Assembly: GCA_937988775.1 (NCBI GenBank)
Contig: CALKHP010000036.1
Coordinates: 1 to 64,000, forward strand
Reading direction: 5' to 3'
Source: an uncultured Alphaproteobacteria bacterium
GTDB lineage: Bacteria; Pseudomonadota; Alphaproteobacteria; Rhizobiales; Beijerinckiaceae
DNA length: 64,000 bases
The notes under the pieces are model-generated. The model was not told the DNA's origin, did not search any database, and worked only from the letters and a program-made list of their open reading frames with translations. How positions within the stretch are numbered: the first letter of the stretch is position 1; each line of letters opens with the position of its first letter. This document shows positions 17,212-26,156 of the stretch, piece after piece. Both the position numbers and the translations under genes were made by a program.

Positions 17212-17829
17212 ATGAAGCTCTATTATGCAAAAGGCGCCTGTTCGGTTGGTATCCATGTCATCTTGGCGGAGATCGGCAAGCCATATGACGTTCAGGTCGT
17301 GAGCTTCGCGGATCAGGAACAGTATGGCGAGGCCTACAAGGCGATCAATCCGAAATCCAAGGTGCCGACGCTCGTGCGGGACGACAAGTCGATCCTCACC
17401 GAGTTTCAGGCGATCGCGATGTACCTGGCCTTGACGGCGCCCGACAAGAAGCTGGTGCCGACCGATCCCGACGGCCTGGCGCGCTGCCTCGAGGTCATGG
17501 ATTACGTCGTCGCCACGATCCATATGCAGGGCTTCGCCAGGCTGTTCCGGCCGGGCAATTTCGGTCCCGATGACGCGCTGCACGAGCAGGTGAAAACGCG
17601 CGGGCGCGACATTGCCGAGAAGGGTTTCGCGCTGATGGACAAGAAACTGGCGGGCAAGGATTATGTTCTCGGCGCCTTCTCGATCGCCGATGCGGCGCTG
17701 TTCTATGTCGAGTACTGGGCGGTGCGGGTTATGAAGCTGCCGCTCCCGGCCAATTGCCAGCGGCATTTCGAGACCATGCTGGCGCGCCCGGCCGTCAAGG
17801 CAGCCTTGACGGCGGAGGGGCTTGCCTGA
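17212..17829 (+). CDS. glutathione S-transferase, beta class
   Basis: 205 aa. The N-terminal thioredoxin-like domain (1-80) begins MKLYYAKGACS; Cys10 is the glutathione-reactive cysteine that defines bacterial beta-class GSTs. NPKSKVPTL carries the cis-proline, and residues ~85-200 form the all-helical domain with the conserved FSIADAALF N-capping box. Cytoplasmic. It conjugates or reduces electrophiles with glutathione; its placement behind the persulfide-dioxygenase-like gene suggests a thiol or sulfide stress role, by inference. Start ATG 17212, GGAGAATG upstream. Confidence 0.92.
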   Translation: MKLYYAKGACSVGIHVILAEIGKPYDVQVVSFADQEQYGEAYKAINPKSKVPTLVRDDKSILTEFQAIAMYLALTAPDKKLVPTDPDGLARCLEVMDYVVATIHMQGFARLFRPGNFGPDDALHEQVKTRGRDIAEKGFALMDKKLAGKDYVLGAFSIADAALFYVEYWAVRVMKLPLPANCQRHFETMLARPAVKAALTAEGLA

Positions 17830-17975
17830 GGCGATCGCGCCGACGGCGTGCCGCTCGATCCGGATGCTGCCGGCTGATGACCGGCAGCCATTCGTGCCGG
17901 TCGTCGGGCGGTGGCGGTCCGCTGCCATGACGAAGCGGCGGCGGCTGATGTTTTCAGGCGCAAAGGGGGTGTGCG

Positions 17976-18791
17976 ATGGTGAGCGAGGGGCAGCGCATGA
18001 CGGTGCGGGAGGCAGGGGGTGATCTTTCGGCGGAGGATGTCGCGCGCTTCGGCCCCGACCCGCTCGCCATGTTCACGGCCAATCTGGCGAGCGTCGAAGA
18101 GCGCATAGCGCGTGCCTGCGCGCGCGCCGGCCGCGACCGCGCCTCGGTCAGGCTGCAACCGATCACCAAGACCGTGCCGGCGCATATCCTGCGCTTCGCT
18201 TACCAGGCCGGCATCGCGTCCTTCGGAGAGAACAAGATCCAGGAGGCGATGGCCAAATACGAGGCGCTTGGCGATCTTGCCATCGCGTGGAGCATCGTCG
18301 GGCATCTCCAGAGCAACAAGATCAAGTATCTCGCCCGTTTCGCGCATGAGTTCCATGCGCTCGACAGCGTCAGGCTGGCCGAACTGATCAACAAGCGGCT
18401 GGAGCGGGAGGATCGTTTCCTCGACGTCTATGTGCAGGTCAACACCTCCGGCGAGGACAGCAAGTTCGGCCTCCACCCCGATGCGCTGCTGCCTTTCGTC
18501 GATACGCTGACGCAGTTTCCACGGCTCAGGCCGAAAGGCTTGATGACGCTGGCGCTGTTCAGTTCCGACATGGAGCGGGTGCGGCCGTGCTTCCGCCTGT
18601 TGCGCCGGCTGCGCGACGCGGCGATGAAGCGCAACGCGGCGCTGAGCGAACTCTCCATGGGCATGTCGGGGGATTTCGAGGAGGCGATCGAGGAGGGCGC
18701 CGACGTGGTGCGCGTCGGCCAGGCGATTTTCGGCAAGCGCCCGACGCCGGATGGCTATTATTGGCCCGGATTGGCGCCAGGGGGAAACTGA
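17976..18791 (+). CDS. yggS: YggS/PROSC-family PLP-binding protein
   Basis: 271 aa, single-domain alanine-racemase-like TIM barrel without racemase partner domain. Lys65 in PITKTV is the PLP-binding lysine; further signatures are ASFGENKIQEAMAKYEAL, WSIVGHLQSNKIKYLARF, VQVNTSGEDSKFG and LSMGMSGDFEEAIEEGADVVRVGQAIFG. The family buffers pyridoxal phosphate and keeps B6 and amino-acid pools balanced. About 35-40 residues longer than E. coli YggS at the N-terminus; ATG 17997 is an alternative start. Its stop overlaps the pyridoxal kinase start (TGATG), coupling PLP storage to pyridoxal salvage. Confidence 0.9.
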   Translation: MVSEGQRMTVREAGGDLSAEDVARFGPDPLAMFTANLASVEERIARACARAGRDRASVRLQPITKTVPAHILRFAYQAGIASFGENKIQEAMAKYEALGDLAIAWSIVGHLQSNKIKYLARFAHEFHALDSVRLAELINKRLEREDRFLDVYVQVNTSGEDSKFGLHPDALLPFVDTLTQFPRLRPKGLMTLALFSSDMERVRPCFRLLRRLRDAAMKRNAALSELSMGMSGDFEEAIEEGADVVRVGQAIFGKRPTPDGYYWPGLAPGGN

Positions 18792-19654
18792 TGCAAGCCG
18801 TGCCGAAGCAAGCCGCCCCGAAGCAGGTCATCTCGATCCAGAGCCAGGTCGTCCACGGCCATGTCGGCAACAGCGCCGCCGTGTTTCCCATGCAGGCCTG
18901 CGGGCTCGAGGTCGCGGCGGTGCCGACGGCGCTGCTGTCCAATCATCCGCATTATCCGACCACCCATGGCAAGGTGCTGGAGCCCGATCTGGTGGAGGGC
19001 TTGCTGCGCGGCGTCGAGGAGCGCGGGCTGGTCGATACCGCGACGGCGATCGTCAGCGGCTATCTCGGATCGGTCGGCAACGCCGCCGTGGTCGCCGCGT
19101 TCGTCGAGCGCGCCAAACGGCGCAATCCCAGGCTGCTCTACGTTTGCGATCCGGTGATGGGCGACGATGATCTCGGCCTGTTCGTACAGGCCGGCTTGAT
19201 CGAGGCGTTTCGGGATCGTCTCGTGCCGATGGCCTCGCTCACCACGCCCAACCAGTACGAATTGGAGCTTCTCGCCCAGCACAAGGCGCGCTCGGCGGAC
19301 GCGCTGCGCGAGGCCGCGCGCATCCTGTCGGCACGCGGCACCGGCGCGGTCGTGGTGACCGGATGCGTGCTCGACAACAGCGCTGCCGATACGGTGGAGA
19401 CGGTGGCGTGTTCGCCGCACGGATTGCAGCGCATGCCGACGGCGCGCCTGCCGATCCGGCCTTGCGGCACGGGCGATCTGCTCACCGCCCTGCTGGTCGC
19501 AGGCCTATGCCGGGGCGAGGACCTGGCTCAGGCGAGCGAGCACGCGACGGCTGAGATATTCGCCGTCCTCGAGCGCACCAAGGCGGCGGGAGCCGAGGAA
19601 ATGCGCATCATCGGCTTTCCGTTCGGGGCCGCGACACGGCCGCCGCACAACTGA
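18791..19654 (+). CDS. pdxY: pyridoxal kinase (PdxY/PdxK)
   Basis: 287 aa ribokinase-fold kinase that phosphorylates pyridoxal to PLP in the salvage route. Visible: ISIQSQVVHGHVGNSAAVFPMQ (substrate pocket), the YVCDPVMGDD segment, LTTPNQYELELL, and the ATP/catalytic motif PCGTGDLL with catalytic Asp229. Start ATG 18791 overlaps the yggS stop; a longer in-frame reading into yggS has no matching residues. Convergent with gabT, with only 4 bp between the two stops. It may supply PLP to the several PLP enzymes in this region (dgdA, gabT, MocR regulator). Confidence 0.9.
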   Translation: MQAVPKQAAPKQVISIQSQVVHGHVGNSAAVFPMQACGLEVAAVPTALLSNHPHYPTTHGKVLEPDLVEGLLRGVEERGLVDTATAIVSGYLGSVGNAAVVAAFVERAKRRNPRLLYVCDPVMGDDDLGLFVQAGLIEAFRDRLVPMASLTTPNQYELELLAQHKARSADALREAARILSARGTGAVVVTGCVLDNSAADTVETVACSPHGLQRMPTARLPIRPCGTGDLLTALLVAGLCRGEDLAQASEHATAEIFAVLERTKAAGAEEMRIIGFPFGAATRPPHN

Positions 19655-19658
19655 CGTT

Positions 19659-20939
19659 TCAGGCGGCGGCGCGTACGTCGAGGATCGAGGCTTCCAGGAT
19701 ATCGAGCGCCTCGGCGAAGACCTCGTCCTGGATGGTGATCGGCGCCAGGAAGCGGATGACGTTGCCATAGACGCCGCAGGTCAACAGGATCAGGCCCTTC
19801 TCGAGCGCTTTCTGGCGCACCTTCTCGGCGAAGGCGGCGCTCGGCAGCTTCGTTGTCACGTCCTGGAACTCGACGGCATTCATGAAGCCGGGGCCGCGGA
19901 TATCGACGATTTCCGGCACCTGATCGCGGATCGCGGCCAGGCGCTGCTTCAGGCGGTTGCCGAGCAGGTTGGCGCGCTCGCACAGCCCTTCCTCGGCGAT
20001 GACGTCGAGCACGGCATGGGCGGCGGCGATCGAGAGCGGATTGCCGGCATAGGTGCCGCCAAGGCCGCCGGGGCCGGGCGCATCCATCAATTCCGCGCGG
20101 CCGGTCACCGCCGAAAGCGGGAAGCCGCCGGCGAGGCTCTTCGCCATCGTCATCAGGTCGGGGGCAACGTCGTGGTGCTGCATGGCGAACATCTTGCCGG
20201 TGCGCGCGAAGCCGGTCTGGACCTCGTCGGCGATGAGCAGCATGCCGTGCTTGTCGCAAATCTCGCGCAGCGCCCGCATCAGCGCCGTCGGCGCCGGATA
20301 GAAGCCGCCCTCGCCCTGCACCGGCTCGACGATGATCGCGGCGACGCGCCCCGGATCGACATCGGCCTTGAACAGTTTTTCCAGCATATCGAGCGAATTC
20401 TGCACGGTGATGCCATGCAACTCGACCGGGAAGGGCACATGGAACACGTCGCCCGGCATGGCGCCGAAACCGACCTTGTACGGCACGACCTTGCCGGTCA
20501 GCGCCATGCCCATGAAGGTGCGGCCATGGAAGCCGCCCGAGAAGGCGATGATCGCCGAGCGGCCGGTGGCGGCGCGCGCGATCTTGACGGCATTCTCGAC
20601 CGCCTCGGCGCCGGTGGTGGCGAAGATGGTCTTCTTGGCGAAGTTGCCGGGAACGATGTCGTTCAGGCGCTCGGCCAGCGCGACGTAGTTCTCGTAAGGC
20701 ACGACCTGGTGGCAGGTATGGGTGAAGCGGTCGAGTTGCTCCTTGACGGCGGCGACGACCTTCGGATGGCGATGGCCGGTATTGAGTACGGCGATGCCGG
20801 CGGCGAAATCGATATAGCGCTTGCCGTCCTTGTCCCAGATCTCGCTGTTTTCCGCGCGGTCGGCGTAAATCTGCGTCGTCATGGCGACGCCGCGGGAGAT
20901 GGCGGCATTCTTGCGGTCGGTCAGCGAAACTGCGGTCAC
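19659..20939 (-). CDS. gabT: 4-aminobutyrate aminotransferase
   Basis: 426 aa, same length as E. coli GabT, and the key positions agree: Ile49 region FAAGIAVLNTGH, Glu210 in EPVQGEGGF, DEVQTGFARTG, and PLP lysine Lys267 in TMAKSLAGGFPLSAV. It transfers the amino group of GABA (or 5-aminovalerate) to 2-oxoglutarate, giving succinate semialdehyde. The start is GTG 20939 with GGAGG upstream. It is divergent from a MerR-XRE-cupin regulator that probably controls it. A dedicated succinate-semialdehyde dehydrogenase is not adjacent, although an aldehyde dehydrogenase lies at 22935. Confidence 0.92.
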   Translation of the reverse strand: MTAVSLTDRKNAAISRGVAMTTQIYADRAENSEIWDKDGKRYIDFAAGIAVLNTGHRHPKVVAAVKEQLDRFTHTCHQVVPYENYVALAERLNDIVPGNFAKKTIFATTGAEAVENAVKIARAATGRSAIIAFSGGFHGRTFMGMALTGKVVPYKVGFGAMPGDVFHVPFPVELHGITVQNSLDMLEKLFKADVDPGRVAAIIVEPVQGEGGFYPAPTALMRALREICDKHGMLLIADEVQTGFARTGKMFAMQHHDVAPDLMTMAKSLAGGFPLSAVTGRAELMDAPGPGGLGGTYAGNPLSIAAAHAVLDVIAEEGLCERANLLGNRLKQRLAAIRDQVPEIVDIRGPGFMNAVEFQDVTTKLPSAAFAEKVRQKALEKGLILLTCGVYGNVIRFLAPITIQDEVFAEALDILEASILDVRAAA

Positions 20940-21004
20940 GGCATTGCCTCCGGCATGGCGTCAGGAAAGAGCGCCTTGCATGATGTCTGCCAAGGCTCTT
21001 AAAT

Positions 21005-21027
21005 ACTCTATATTTCTTCTGTAGAGT
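21005..21027. promoter_or_regulatory. dyad ACTCTA-N11-TAGAGT in the gabT/merR divergent promoter region
   Basis: Perfect 6-bp inverted repeat (21005-21010 and 21022-21027) in an AT-rich patch. On the minus strand it fills the space between TTGAAA (21032-21027) and a possible -10 TATTTA (21005-21000), as MerR operators do, although the 21-nt spacer is long. On the plus strand TTGCAT (20976-20981) and TTAAAT (20999-21004), 17 nt apart, could be the regulator's own promoter. Confidence 0.45.
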
Positions 21028-21090
21028 TTCAAGCGGAAATCGGAGCGCGCGGGCGCTCCCTGAACGGTCGCAGGGACGGGAGGAGCGCCG

Positions 21091-21912
21091 ATGGACGACA
21101 TGCAGGCCCGGCGCTTCAAGGTGGCGGAAGCGGCGCGGCTCGCCGGCGTCTCGGCATCGACGCTCAGGCTGTGGGAAAGCCAGCGCCTGATCGAGCCGGC
21201 GCGCTCGGCGACCGGACAGCGGCAATATAGCGCCGGCGACGTGGCGCGCCTCAAGCGCATCGCATGGCTCAGAGGTGAGCGTGGGCTGAACCCGGCCGCG
21301 ATCCGCGAGGCGCTCGAGAGCGAGGACAGGTCCGGCCAGCCGGCATCGCCCGATGCCGAGACGGGCGGGCAGGGCGAGATCGGCCGGAAGCTGCGTCGCC
21401 TGCGGCATCAGGCCGGCCTGACGCTGGAGAGCGTGGCGCAGGCGATCGGCATCGCGCCCTCGATCCTGTCGACGCTCGAGCGCACCTCGCAGGGCGTCGC
21501 CTTCAAGGTGCTGCACGACCTGGCGGTCTATTACGGCACGACGGTATCGCGCCTGTCGGGCGAGGAGGGCAGGAGAGATCGGCCCGTCGTGCCCAACGGC
21601 GCGTGGCGGACATGGCCGATGACCACGCCCGGCGTGACGGTGCAACTGCTGGCCGAGGGCCGGCTGATGATGGATTGCCACCGTTTCGTGCTCGCGCCCG
21701 GCGCCTCCAGCGAGGGCGCCTACCGGCACGAGGGTGAGGAATTCCTGCATATCCTCACCGGGCGCCTGGAAGTGGTGCTCGATTCCGACCAGTTCCACGA
21801 TCTCGGTCCCGGCGACTCGCTGTATTTCGAGAGCCGGCGCCAGCATGCCTGGCGCAACCGCCATGACGGCGAAACCGTGCTGCTGTGGATCAATACGCCG
21901 CCGAGCTTCTGA
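21091..21912 (+). CDS. three-domain transcriptional regulator: MerR HTH + XRE HTH + cupin
   Basis: 273 aa. Residues 8-75 are a MerR DNA-binding domain (FKVAEAARLAGVSASTLRLW, RQYSAGDVARLKRIAWL). Residues 95-150 are a second, XRE-type HTH (IGRKLRRLRHQAGLTLESVA, APSILSTLERTSQG). Residues ~195-268 form a cupin sensor (HRFVLAPGASSEG, YRHEGEEFLHILTGRLEVVL, GPGDSLYFES). The cupin metal-ligand histidine/glutamate pattern (H-E-G-E-E) is only partly kept. ATG 21091 follows GGAGGAGCGCCG. Divergent from gabT, which it probably controls, perhaps sensing GABA or a polyamine product. Two HTH domains in one chain is unusual. Confidence 0.85.
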   Translation: MDDMQARRFKVAEAARLAGVSASTLRLWESQRLIEPARSATGQRQYSAGDVARLKRIAWLRGERGLNPAAIREALESEDRSGQPASPDAETGGQGEIGRKLRRLRHQAGLTLESVAQAIGIAPSILSTLERTSQGVAFKVLHDLAVYYGTTVSRLSGEEGRRDRPVVPNGAWRTWPMTTPGVTVQLLAEGRLMMDCHRFVLAPGASSEGAYRHEGEEFLHILTGRLEVVLDSDQFHDLGPGDSLYFESRRQHAWRNRHDGETVLLWINTPPSF

Positions 21913-22022
21913 CGGACCAGCCGGTCCCTGGGTCATGTCGCTTGCGCCGATCGGCTGGACAGTGCCGGCCTGTTGGCGGATAAATCGATCCAAGATGCAA
22001 AAACGATAATGGGGGGAGACGT

Positions 22023-22895
22023 GTGGTGGCGGACAAGGTCGGTGTCCTCGGCCTGGGCAATATGGGCCGTGGCATGGCCGCGTCGTTGCGGCGCGCCGGT
22101 TTCGAGGTGTCCGGTTACGATGCCGCGCCGGCGGCCTTGCGGCAGGCGGCCTCGGACGGTATCCGGCCGGCCGGCTCGGTCGCGGAACTCGCCAGCGCGG
22201 TCGACATGCTGGTCATGTCGCTGCCCGCATCGGCCATCGTCGAAGCGGTGGTCTTCGGCGAGGATGGCGTGCTTGCCGGCGCACAGCCCGGCCTGATCGT
22301 CATCGACACCACCACCGCCGATCCCGCCAGCACGCGCCGCGTCGCCGCCGCCTTGCATGACAAGGGCATCCGCTTCATCGATGCGCCGGTGAGCGGCGGC
22401 GCCAAGGGCGCGGCTTCCGCCAGCCTGACCATGGTGCTTGGCGGCGATGCCGCCGCTATCGCCGCCGCCGAACCGGTGCTGGCGGCGATGAGCGCCAGGC
22501 GCACCCATGTCGGCCCGGTTTCGGCCGGTCATGTCGTCAAGCTCCTGAACAACCTGCTGTGCGGCGCCCATCTGCTGATCGCCGGCGAGGCGATGCGCGC
22601 GGCCAAGCAGGGCGGGCTCGATCCGGCAACCGTGCTGCGCGCGATAAATGGCGGCTCGGGCCGCAGCGCCGTGACCGAGGTCAATTACCCGACCTGGATC
22701 CTCGACGAGCAGTTCGATTCCGGCTTCACCATGAAGCTGATGCGCAAGGATATCGCGCTGGCGCGCGCCCTGTTCGACGATCTCGGCGTCACGACCCCGT
22801 TTGCGCAGGCCTGCGCGGCGCTGTGGGCCGATAGCAGCGCGCAACTCGCCGATGCCGAGGATTTCAACCGCATCGTGCAGTTCGAACCGAAATAG
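22023..22895 (+). CDS. NAD-binding beta-hydroxyacid dehydrogenase (3-hydroxyisobutyrate dehydrogenase family)
   Basis: 290 aa. Rossmann motif GLGNMGRGMA (10-19), substrate loop DAPVSGGAKGAA (120-131), and the catalytic lysine Lys173 in GHVVKLLNN are all present, as in 3-hydroxyisobutyrate, tartronate-semialdehyde and threonate dehydrogenases. It interconverts a beta-hydroxyacid and its semialdehyde with NAD(P). GTG starts at 22023 and 22026 both follow GGGGGGAGAC. It is 39 bp upstream of an aldehyde dehydrogenase gene, which could oxidise the semialdehyde it makes. The precise substrate cannot be read from the sequence. Confidence 0.87.
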   Translation: MVADKVGVLGLGNMGRGMAASLRRAGFEVSGYDAAPAALRQAASDGIRPAGSVAELASAVDMLVMSLPASAIVEAVVFGEDGVLAGAQPGLIVIDTTTADPASTRRVAAALHDKGIRFIDAPVSGGAKGAASASLTMVLGGDAAAIAAAEPVLAAMSARRTHVGPVSAGHVVKLLNNLLCGAHLLIAGEAMRAAKQGGLDPATVLRAINGGSGRSAVTEVNYPTWILDEQFDSGFTMKLMRKDIALARALFDDLGVTTPFAQACAALWADSSAQLADAEDFNRIVQFEPK

Positions 22896-22934
22896 CCGCG
22901 CCGCCGCGCCCGGCATGAGTGCAGGACAGGACAT

Positions 22935-24449
22935 ATGGATACCGATCTCAGCCACGCCCTCGCGGCCGCCTTCGCGGCGTTGTTCCCGGAGGCTGAAACG
23001 GTCGGGTCCTATATTGGCGGCGCGCTGGTCGAGGGCGAGGGCGACGGCATTGCCCTCCATGACCCGGCAACCGGCCGGCCCTCGCTCGCGTATCGTGATG
23101 CCGGTCCGGTGCTGGCGCGGCGGGCGGCGGCGGCTGCGGCGGCGGCGCAACTGGTGTGGAGTGGCCTTCCGCATGCCGAGCGCGGGCGCATCGTGTTCGC
23201 CGTCGGCCACGCGATCCGCGAGCGGCTCGAAGCGCTGGCACGGCTTGAATCGGTCAATGCCGGCAAGCCGATCCGCGATTGCCGGGCCGAGGTGACCAAG
23301 GTCGCCGAGATGTTCGAATATTACGCCGGCTGGGCCGACAAGTTTCACGGCGATGTCATTCCGGTGCCGAGCGGCCACCTGAACTACACCCGGCGCGAGC
23401 CGATCGGCGTCGTGCTGCAACTGACGCCGTGGAACGCGCCGATCTTCACCGCCGGCTGGCAGGTGGCGCCGGCGATCGCCATGGGCAACGGCGTAGTGCT
23501 GAAACCGTCCGAACTGACGCCGTTCACCTCGCTCGCCGTCGCGGCGCTGGCGGAACGGGCCGGCGTGCCGAAAGGCCTGATCAACGTGCTGGCGGGCTAC
23601 GGCCACACGAGCGGGCAGGCAGCACTCGCCGCACCGCAGGTGAACAAGGTGGTGTTCGTCGGCTCGCCGCAAACCGGCCGGCGCATCGCGCTCGCCGCCG
23701 CCGAGCGGCTGGTGCCGTGCGTGCTCGAACTCGGCGGCAAATCGGCCAATATCGTGTTCGAGGATGCCGATCTCAGGCGCGCGTCGCTGGGGGCGCAGGC
23801 GGCGATCTTTTCATCCGCCGGGCAAAGCTGCGTCGCCGGCTCGCGGCTGATCGTGCAGCGCAGCATCTATGACCGTTTCGTCGCCATGGTCGCCGAGGGC
23901 GCCGACCGCATCCGCATCGGCGCGCCTGGTGAGGATGCGACCGAGGTCGGTCCGCTCGCCAGCCGCAAGCAATATGATCACGTGCGCGCGATGATCGGAG
24001 CCGGGCTCGAGGCCGGCGCAAGCTGCGCGACGCGGGCGCAGGAGGCAGCCGAAGCCGGCTTCTTCGTGCGGCCGACGGTGCTCGCCGGCGTGAGCAACGA
24101 GATGGCGGTCGCGCAGGGCGAAATCTTCGGGCCGGTCGTGGTGGCGATCCCGTTCGACACGGAGGACGATGCCATCCGTATTGCCAACGACACCGCTTAC
24201 GGCCTTGCCGGCGCGGTATGGACCGGCGATGTCGGGCGCGCGCACCGCGTCGCCGAGCGCGTCAGGGCTGGCACGTTCTGGATCAACACCTACAAGACGA
24301 TCAGCGTCGCCTCGCCCTTCGGCGGCAGCGGCGAAAGCGGCTATGGCCGCTCGAGCGGCGTCGAGGCGCTCTACGAATATACCCGGACCAAGAGCGTCTG
24401 GGTCGAGACGCAATCCGACAGGCCTACGACCTTCGGCTATGCCAGATAA
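22935..24449 (+). CDS. NAD(P)-dependent aldehyde dehydrogenase
   Basis: 504 aa ALDH superfamily enzyme. Catalytic Cys299 in SAGQSCVAGS, general-base Glu265 in LELGGKSA, Asn167 in TPWNAPI, and the cofactor stretch VLKPSELTPF and FVGSPQTGR are intact. It oxidises an aldehyde to a carboxylate. The SAGQSCVAGSR variant differs from the usual succinate-semialdehyde dehydrogenase text (GQTCVCANR). Cytoplasmic. It sits between a beta-hydroxyacid dehydrogenase and a dipeptide-type ABC operon. A run of alanines (63-71) reflects the high GC content. Confidence 0.9.
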   Translation: MDTDLSHALAAAFAALFPEAETVGSYIGGALVEGEGDGIALHDPATGRPSLAYRDAGPVLARRAAAAAAAAQLVWSGLPHAERGRIVFAVGHAIRERLEALARLESVNAGKPIRDCRAEVTKVAEMFEYYAGWADKFHGDVIPVPSGHLNYTRREPIGVVLQLTPWNAPIFTAGWQVAPAIAMGNGVVLKPSELTPFTSLAVAALAERAGVPKGLINVLAGYGHTSGQAALAAPQVNKVVFVGSPQTGRRIALAAAERLVPCVLELGGKSANIVFEDADLRRASLGAQAAIFSSAGQSCVAGSRLIVQRSIYDRFVAMVAEGADRIRIGAPGEDATEVGPLASRKQYDHVRAMIGAGLEAGASCATRAQEAAEAGFFVRPTVLAGVSNEMAVAQGEIFGPVVVAIPFDTEDDAIRIANDTAYGLAGAVWTGDVGRAHRVAERVRAGTFWINTYKTISVASPFGGSGESGYGRSSGVEALYEYTRTKSVWVETQSDRPTTFGYAR

Positions 24450-24557
24450 CCGGACATCGCCTTGCTTCCTGTCGACCCAAGCCGCTAAGTTGGCAACGGC
24501 AGGTGCTGCCCAACGCTTAAAAATACCGCAAGAAATATTGTCAGGGGGAGAGACAAG

Positions 24558-26156
24558 ATGTTGAGAAGTCACGACGTTCTGAAGTTTGCCGGCGGCGCGG
24601 CGCTGTCCTTATCGCTGACCATGGGGTTTGGTGTCGGCGCACGGGCGGAAACGACGATCACCGCGGTAATGCAGGCGCCGCTGCGCTCGCTCGACCCGGT
24701 CATTACCACGGCCTATGTCATCCGCAACTACGGCTACATGATCTACGACACGCTGCTCAGCGTCGATGCCAAGGGCGAGATCAAGCCGCAGATGCTGGAG
24801 AAATGGGAGGTCTCGGCCGATGGCAAGACCTACACCTTCACCCTGCGCGACGGGCTGAAATGGCATGACGGCAAGCCCGTCACCGCGGCCGATTGCATCG
24901 CCTCCATCAAGCGCTGGGCGAGCCAGGACAAGATGGGCCAGGTCATGCAGTCGCTGACCACGGCGACGGAGAAGGTCGACGACAAGACCTTCAAGATGAC
25001 CTTCAGCACTGCGACCAACATCGTGCTGCGCGCCCTGTCCAAGCCATCCTCGCTCGCCGCATTCATGATGCCGGAGCGCGTCGCCAACACGTCGCCGGCC
25101 GAGGCGATCACCGAATCGATCGGCTCCGGCCCGTTCAAGTTCGTCGCCAGCGAGTACAAGCCCGGCGTGCAGGCGGTGTTCGTCAAGAACCAGGATTACG
25201 TGCCGCGCGCCGAGGCGCCGAGCGGTATGGCCGGCGGGCGCGTCGTCAAGGTCGACAAGGTGCGCTGGGTGGCGATGCCCGATGCCATGACCGGCGTCAA
25301 CGCGCTCAAGAACGGCGAGATCGATTTCATCGAGCAGGCGCCCTACGACCTGCTGCCGCTGATGAAGAGCGACAGCAATATTCAGCTCATCGCCTCCAAG
25401 GCGCAGGGCGGCCAGCCCGTGATGCGGCTCAACCACCTGCTGCCGCCCTTCAACAACAAGCTGGTGCGCCAGGCGGCCGTGGCGGCGATCGACCAGAAGG
25501 CGATCATGCAGGCCGATATCGGCGATCCCGCCTATTACAGCACCTGCGCCGCCCTGTTCGGCTGCGGCACGACCTATGCCTCGACCGCCGGCGCCGATGA
25601 TCTCGTCAAGGCCGATCCGGACAAGGCCAAGGCCCTGCTGAAGGAGGCCAAATACGACGACACGCCGGTGATGATCATGCACCCGACCGATTTCGCCAAT
25701 GCCGGCGGCTCGTTCGTGCCCGTGATCGCGCAGCAGCTGCGCCAGGGTGGCTTCAAGGTCCAGGTCCAGGCGATGGACTGGCAGACGGTGGTGACGCGGC
25801 GCGCCGTGCAGAAGCCGGTTGCCGAGGGTGGCTGGAACATCTTCACCACCTATCTCTCGCTCGCCGATATCAGCGACCCGCTCAGCAACTACACCGTGGC
25901 CGCCAACGGCACCAAGGCGTGGTTCGGCTGGCCGACCTCGCCGAAGATCGAGGAGTTGCGCCAGAAATTCGCCACCTCGGCCGATGCGGGCGAGTTGAAG
26001 ACGATCGCCAACGAGGTGCAGAAGCTCGCCATGGATGATGTCGTGGTCGTGCCGCTCGGCGAGTTTTCCGTGGTGGCGGCGGCGCGCACGTCGCTGAAGG
26101 GCATCCTCGACGCGCCGGTGCCGGTGTTCTGGAACATCGAGAAAACCGGCAACTGA
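24558..26156 (+). CDS. dipeptide/oligopeptide-type ABC transporter substrate-binding protein
   Basis: 532 aa, SBP family 5 (DppA/OppA). Signal peptide: basic MLRSHDVLKFAGG then a hydrophobic stretch with cleavage near ARAE (about 30). Family text in order: MQAPLRSLDPVITTAYVIRN, LEKWEVSADGKTYTFTLRDG, KWHDGKPVTAADCIASIKRW. It binds peptides, nickel or other cationic ligands in the periplasm. GGGGGAGAGACAAG precedes ATG 24558. Its stop overlaps the first permease start (TGATG). Two cysteines in TCAALFGCGTTY (about 331-340) occur near the ligand-pocket region and could form a disulfide. Confidence 0.9.
   Translation: MLRSHDVLKFAGGAALSLSLTMGFGVGARAETTITAVMQAPLRSLDPVITTAYVIRNYGYMIYDTLLSVDAKGEIKPQMLEKWEVSADGKTYTFTLRDGLKWHDGKPVTAADCIASIKRWASQDKMGQVMQSLTTATEKVDDKTFKMTFSTATNIVLRALSKPSSLAAFMMPERVANTSPAEAITESIGSGPFKFVASEYKPGVQAVFVKNQDYVPRAEAPSGMAGGRVVKVDKVRWVAMPDAMTGVNALKNGEIDFIEQAPYDLLPLMKSDSNIQLIASKAQGGQPVMRLNHLLPPFNNKLVRQAAVAAIDQKAIMQADIGDPAYYSTCAALFGCGTTYASTAGADDLVKADPDKAKALLKEAKYDDTPVMIMHPTDFANAGGSFVPVIAQQLRQGGFKVQVQAMDWQTVVTRRAVQKPVAEGGWNIFTTYLSLADISDPLSNYTVAANGTKAWFGWPTSPKIEELRQKFATSADAGELKTIANEVQKLAMDDVVVVPLGEFSVVAAARTSLKGILDAPVPVFWNIEKTGN

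Noticed and set aside
19528..21993. An 821-codon minus-strand frame overlapping pdxY and gabT
   Set aside because: Runs in a different frame through gabT and antisense to pdxY and the MerR-XRE-cupin gene; no domain signature.
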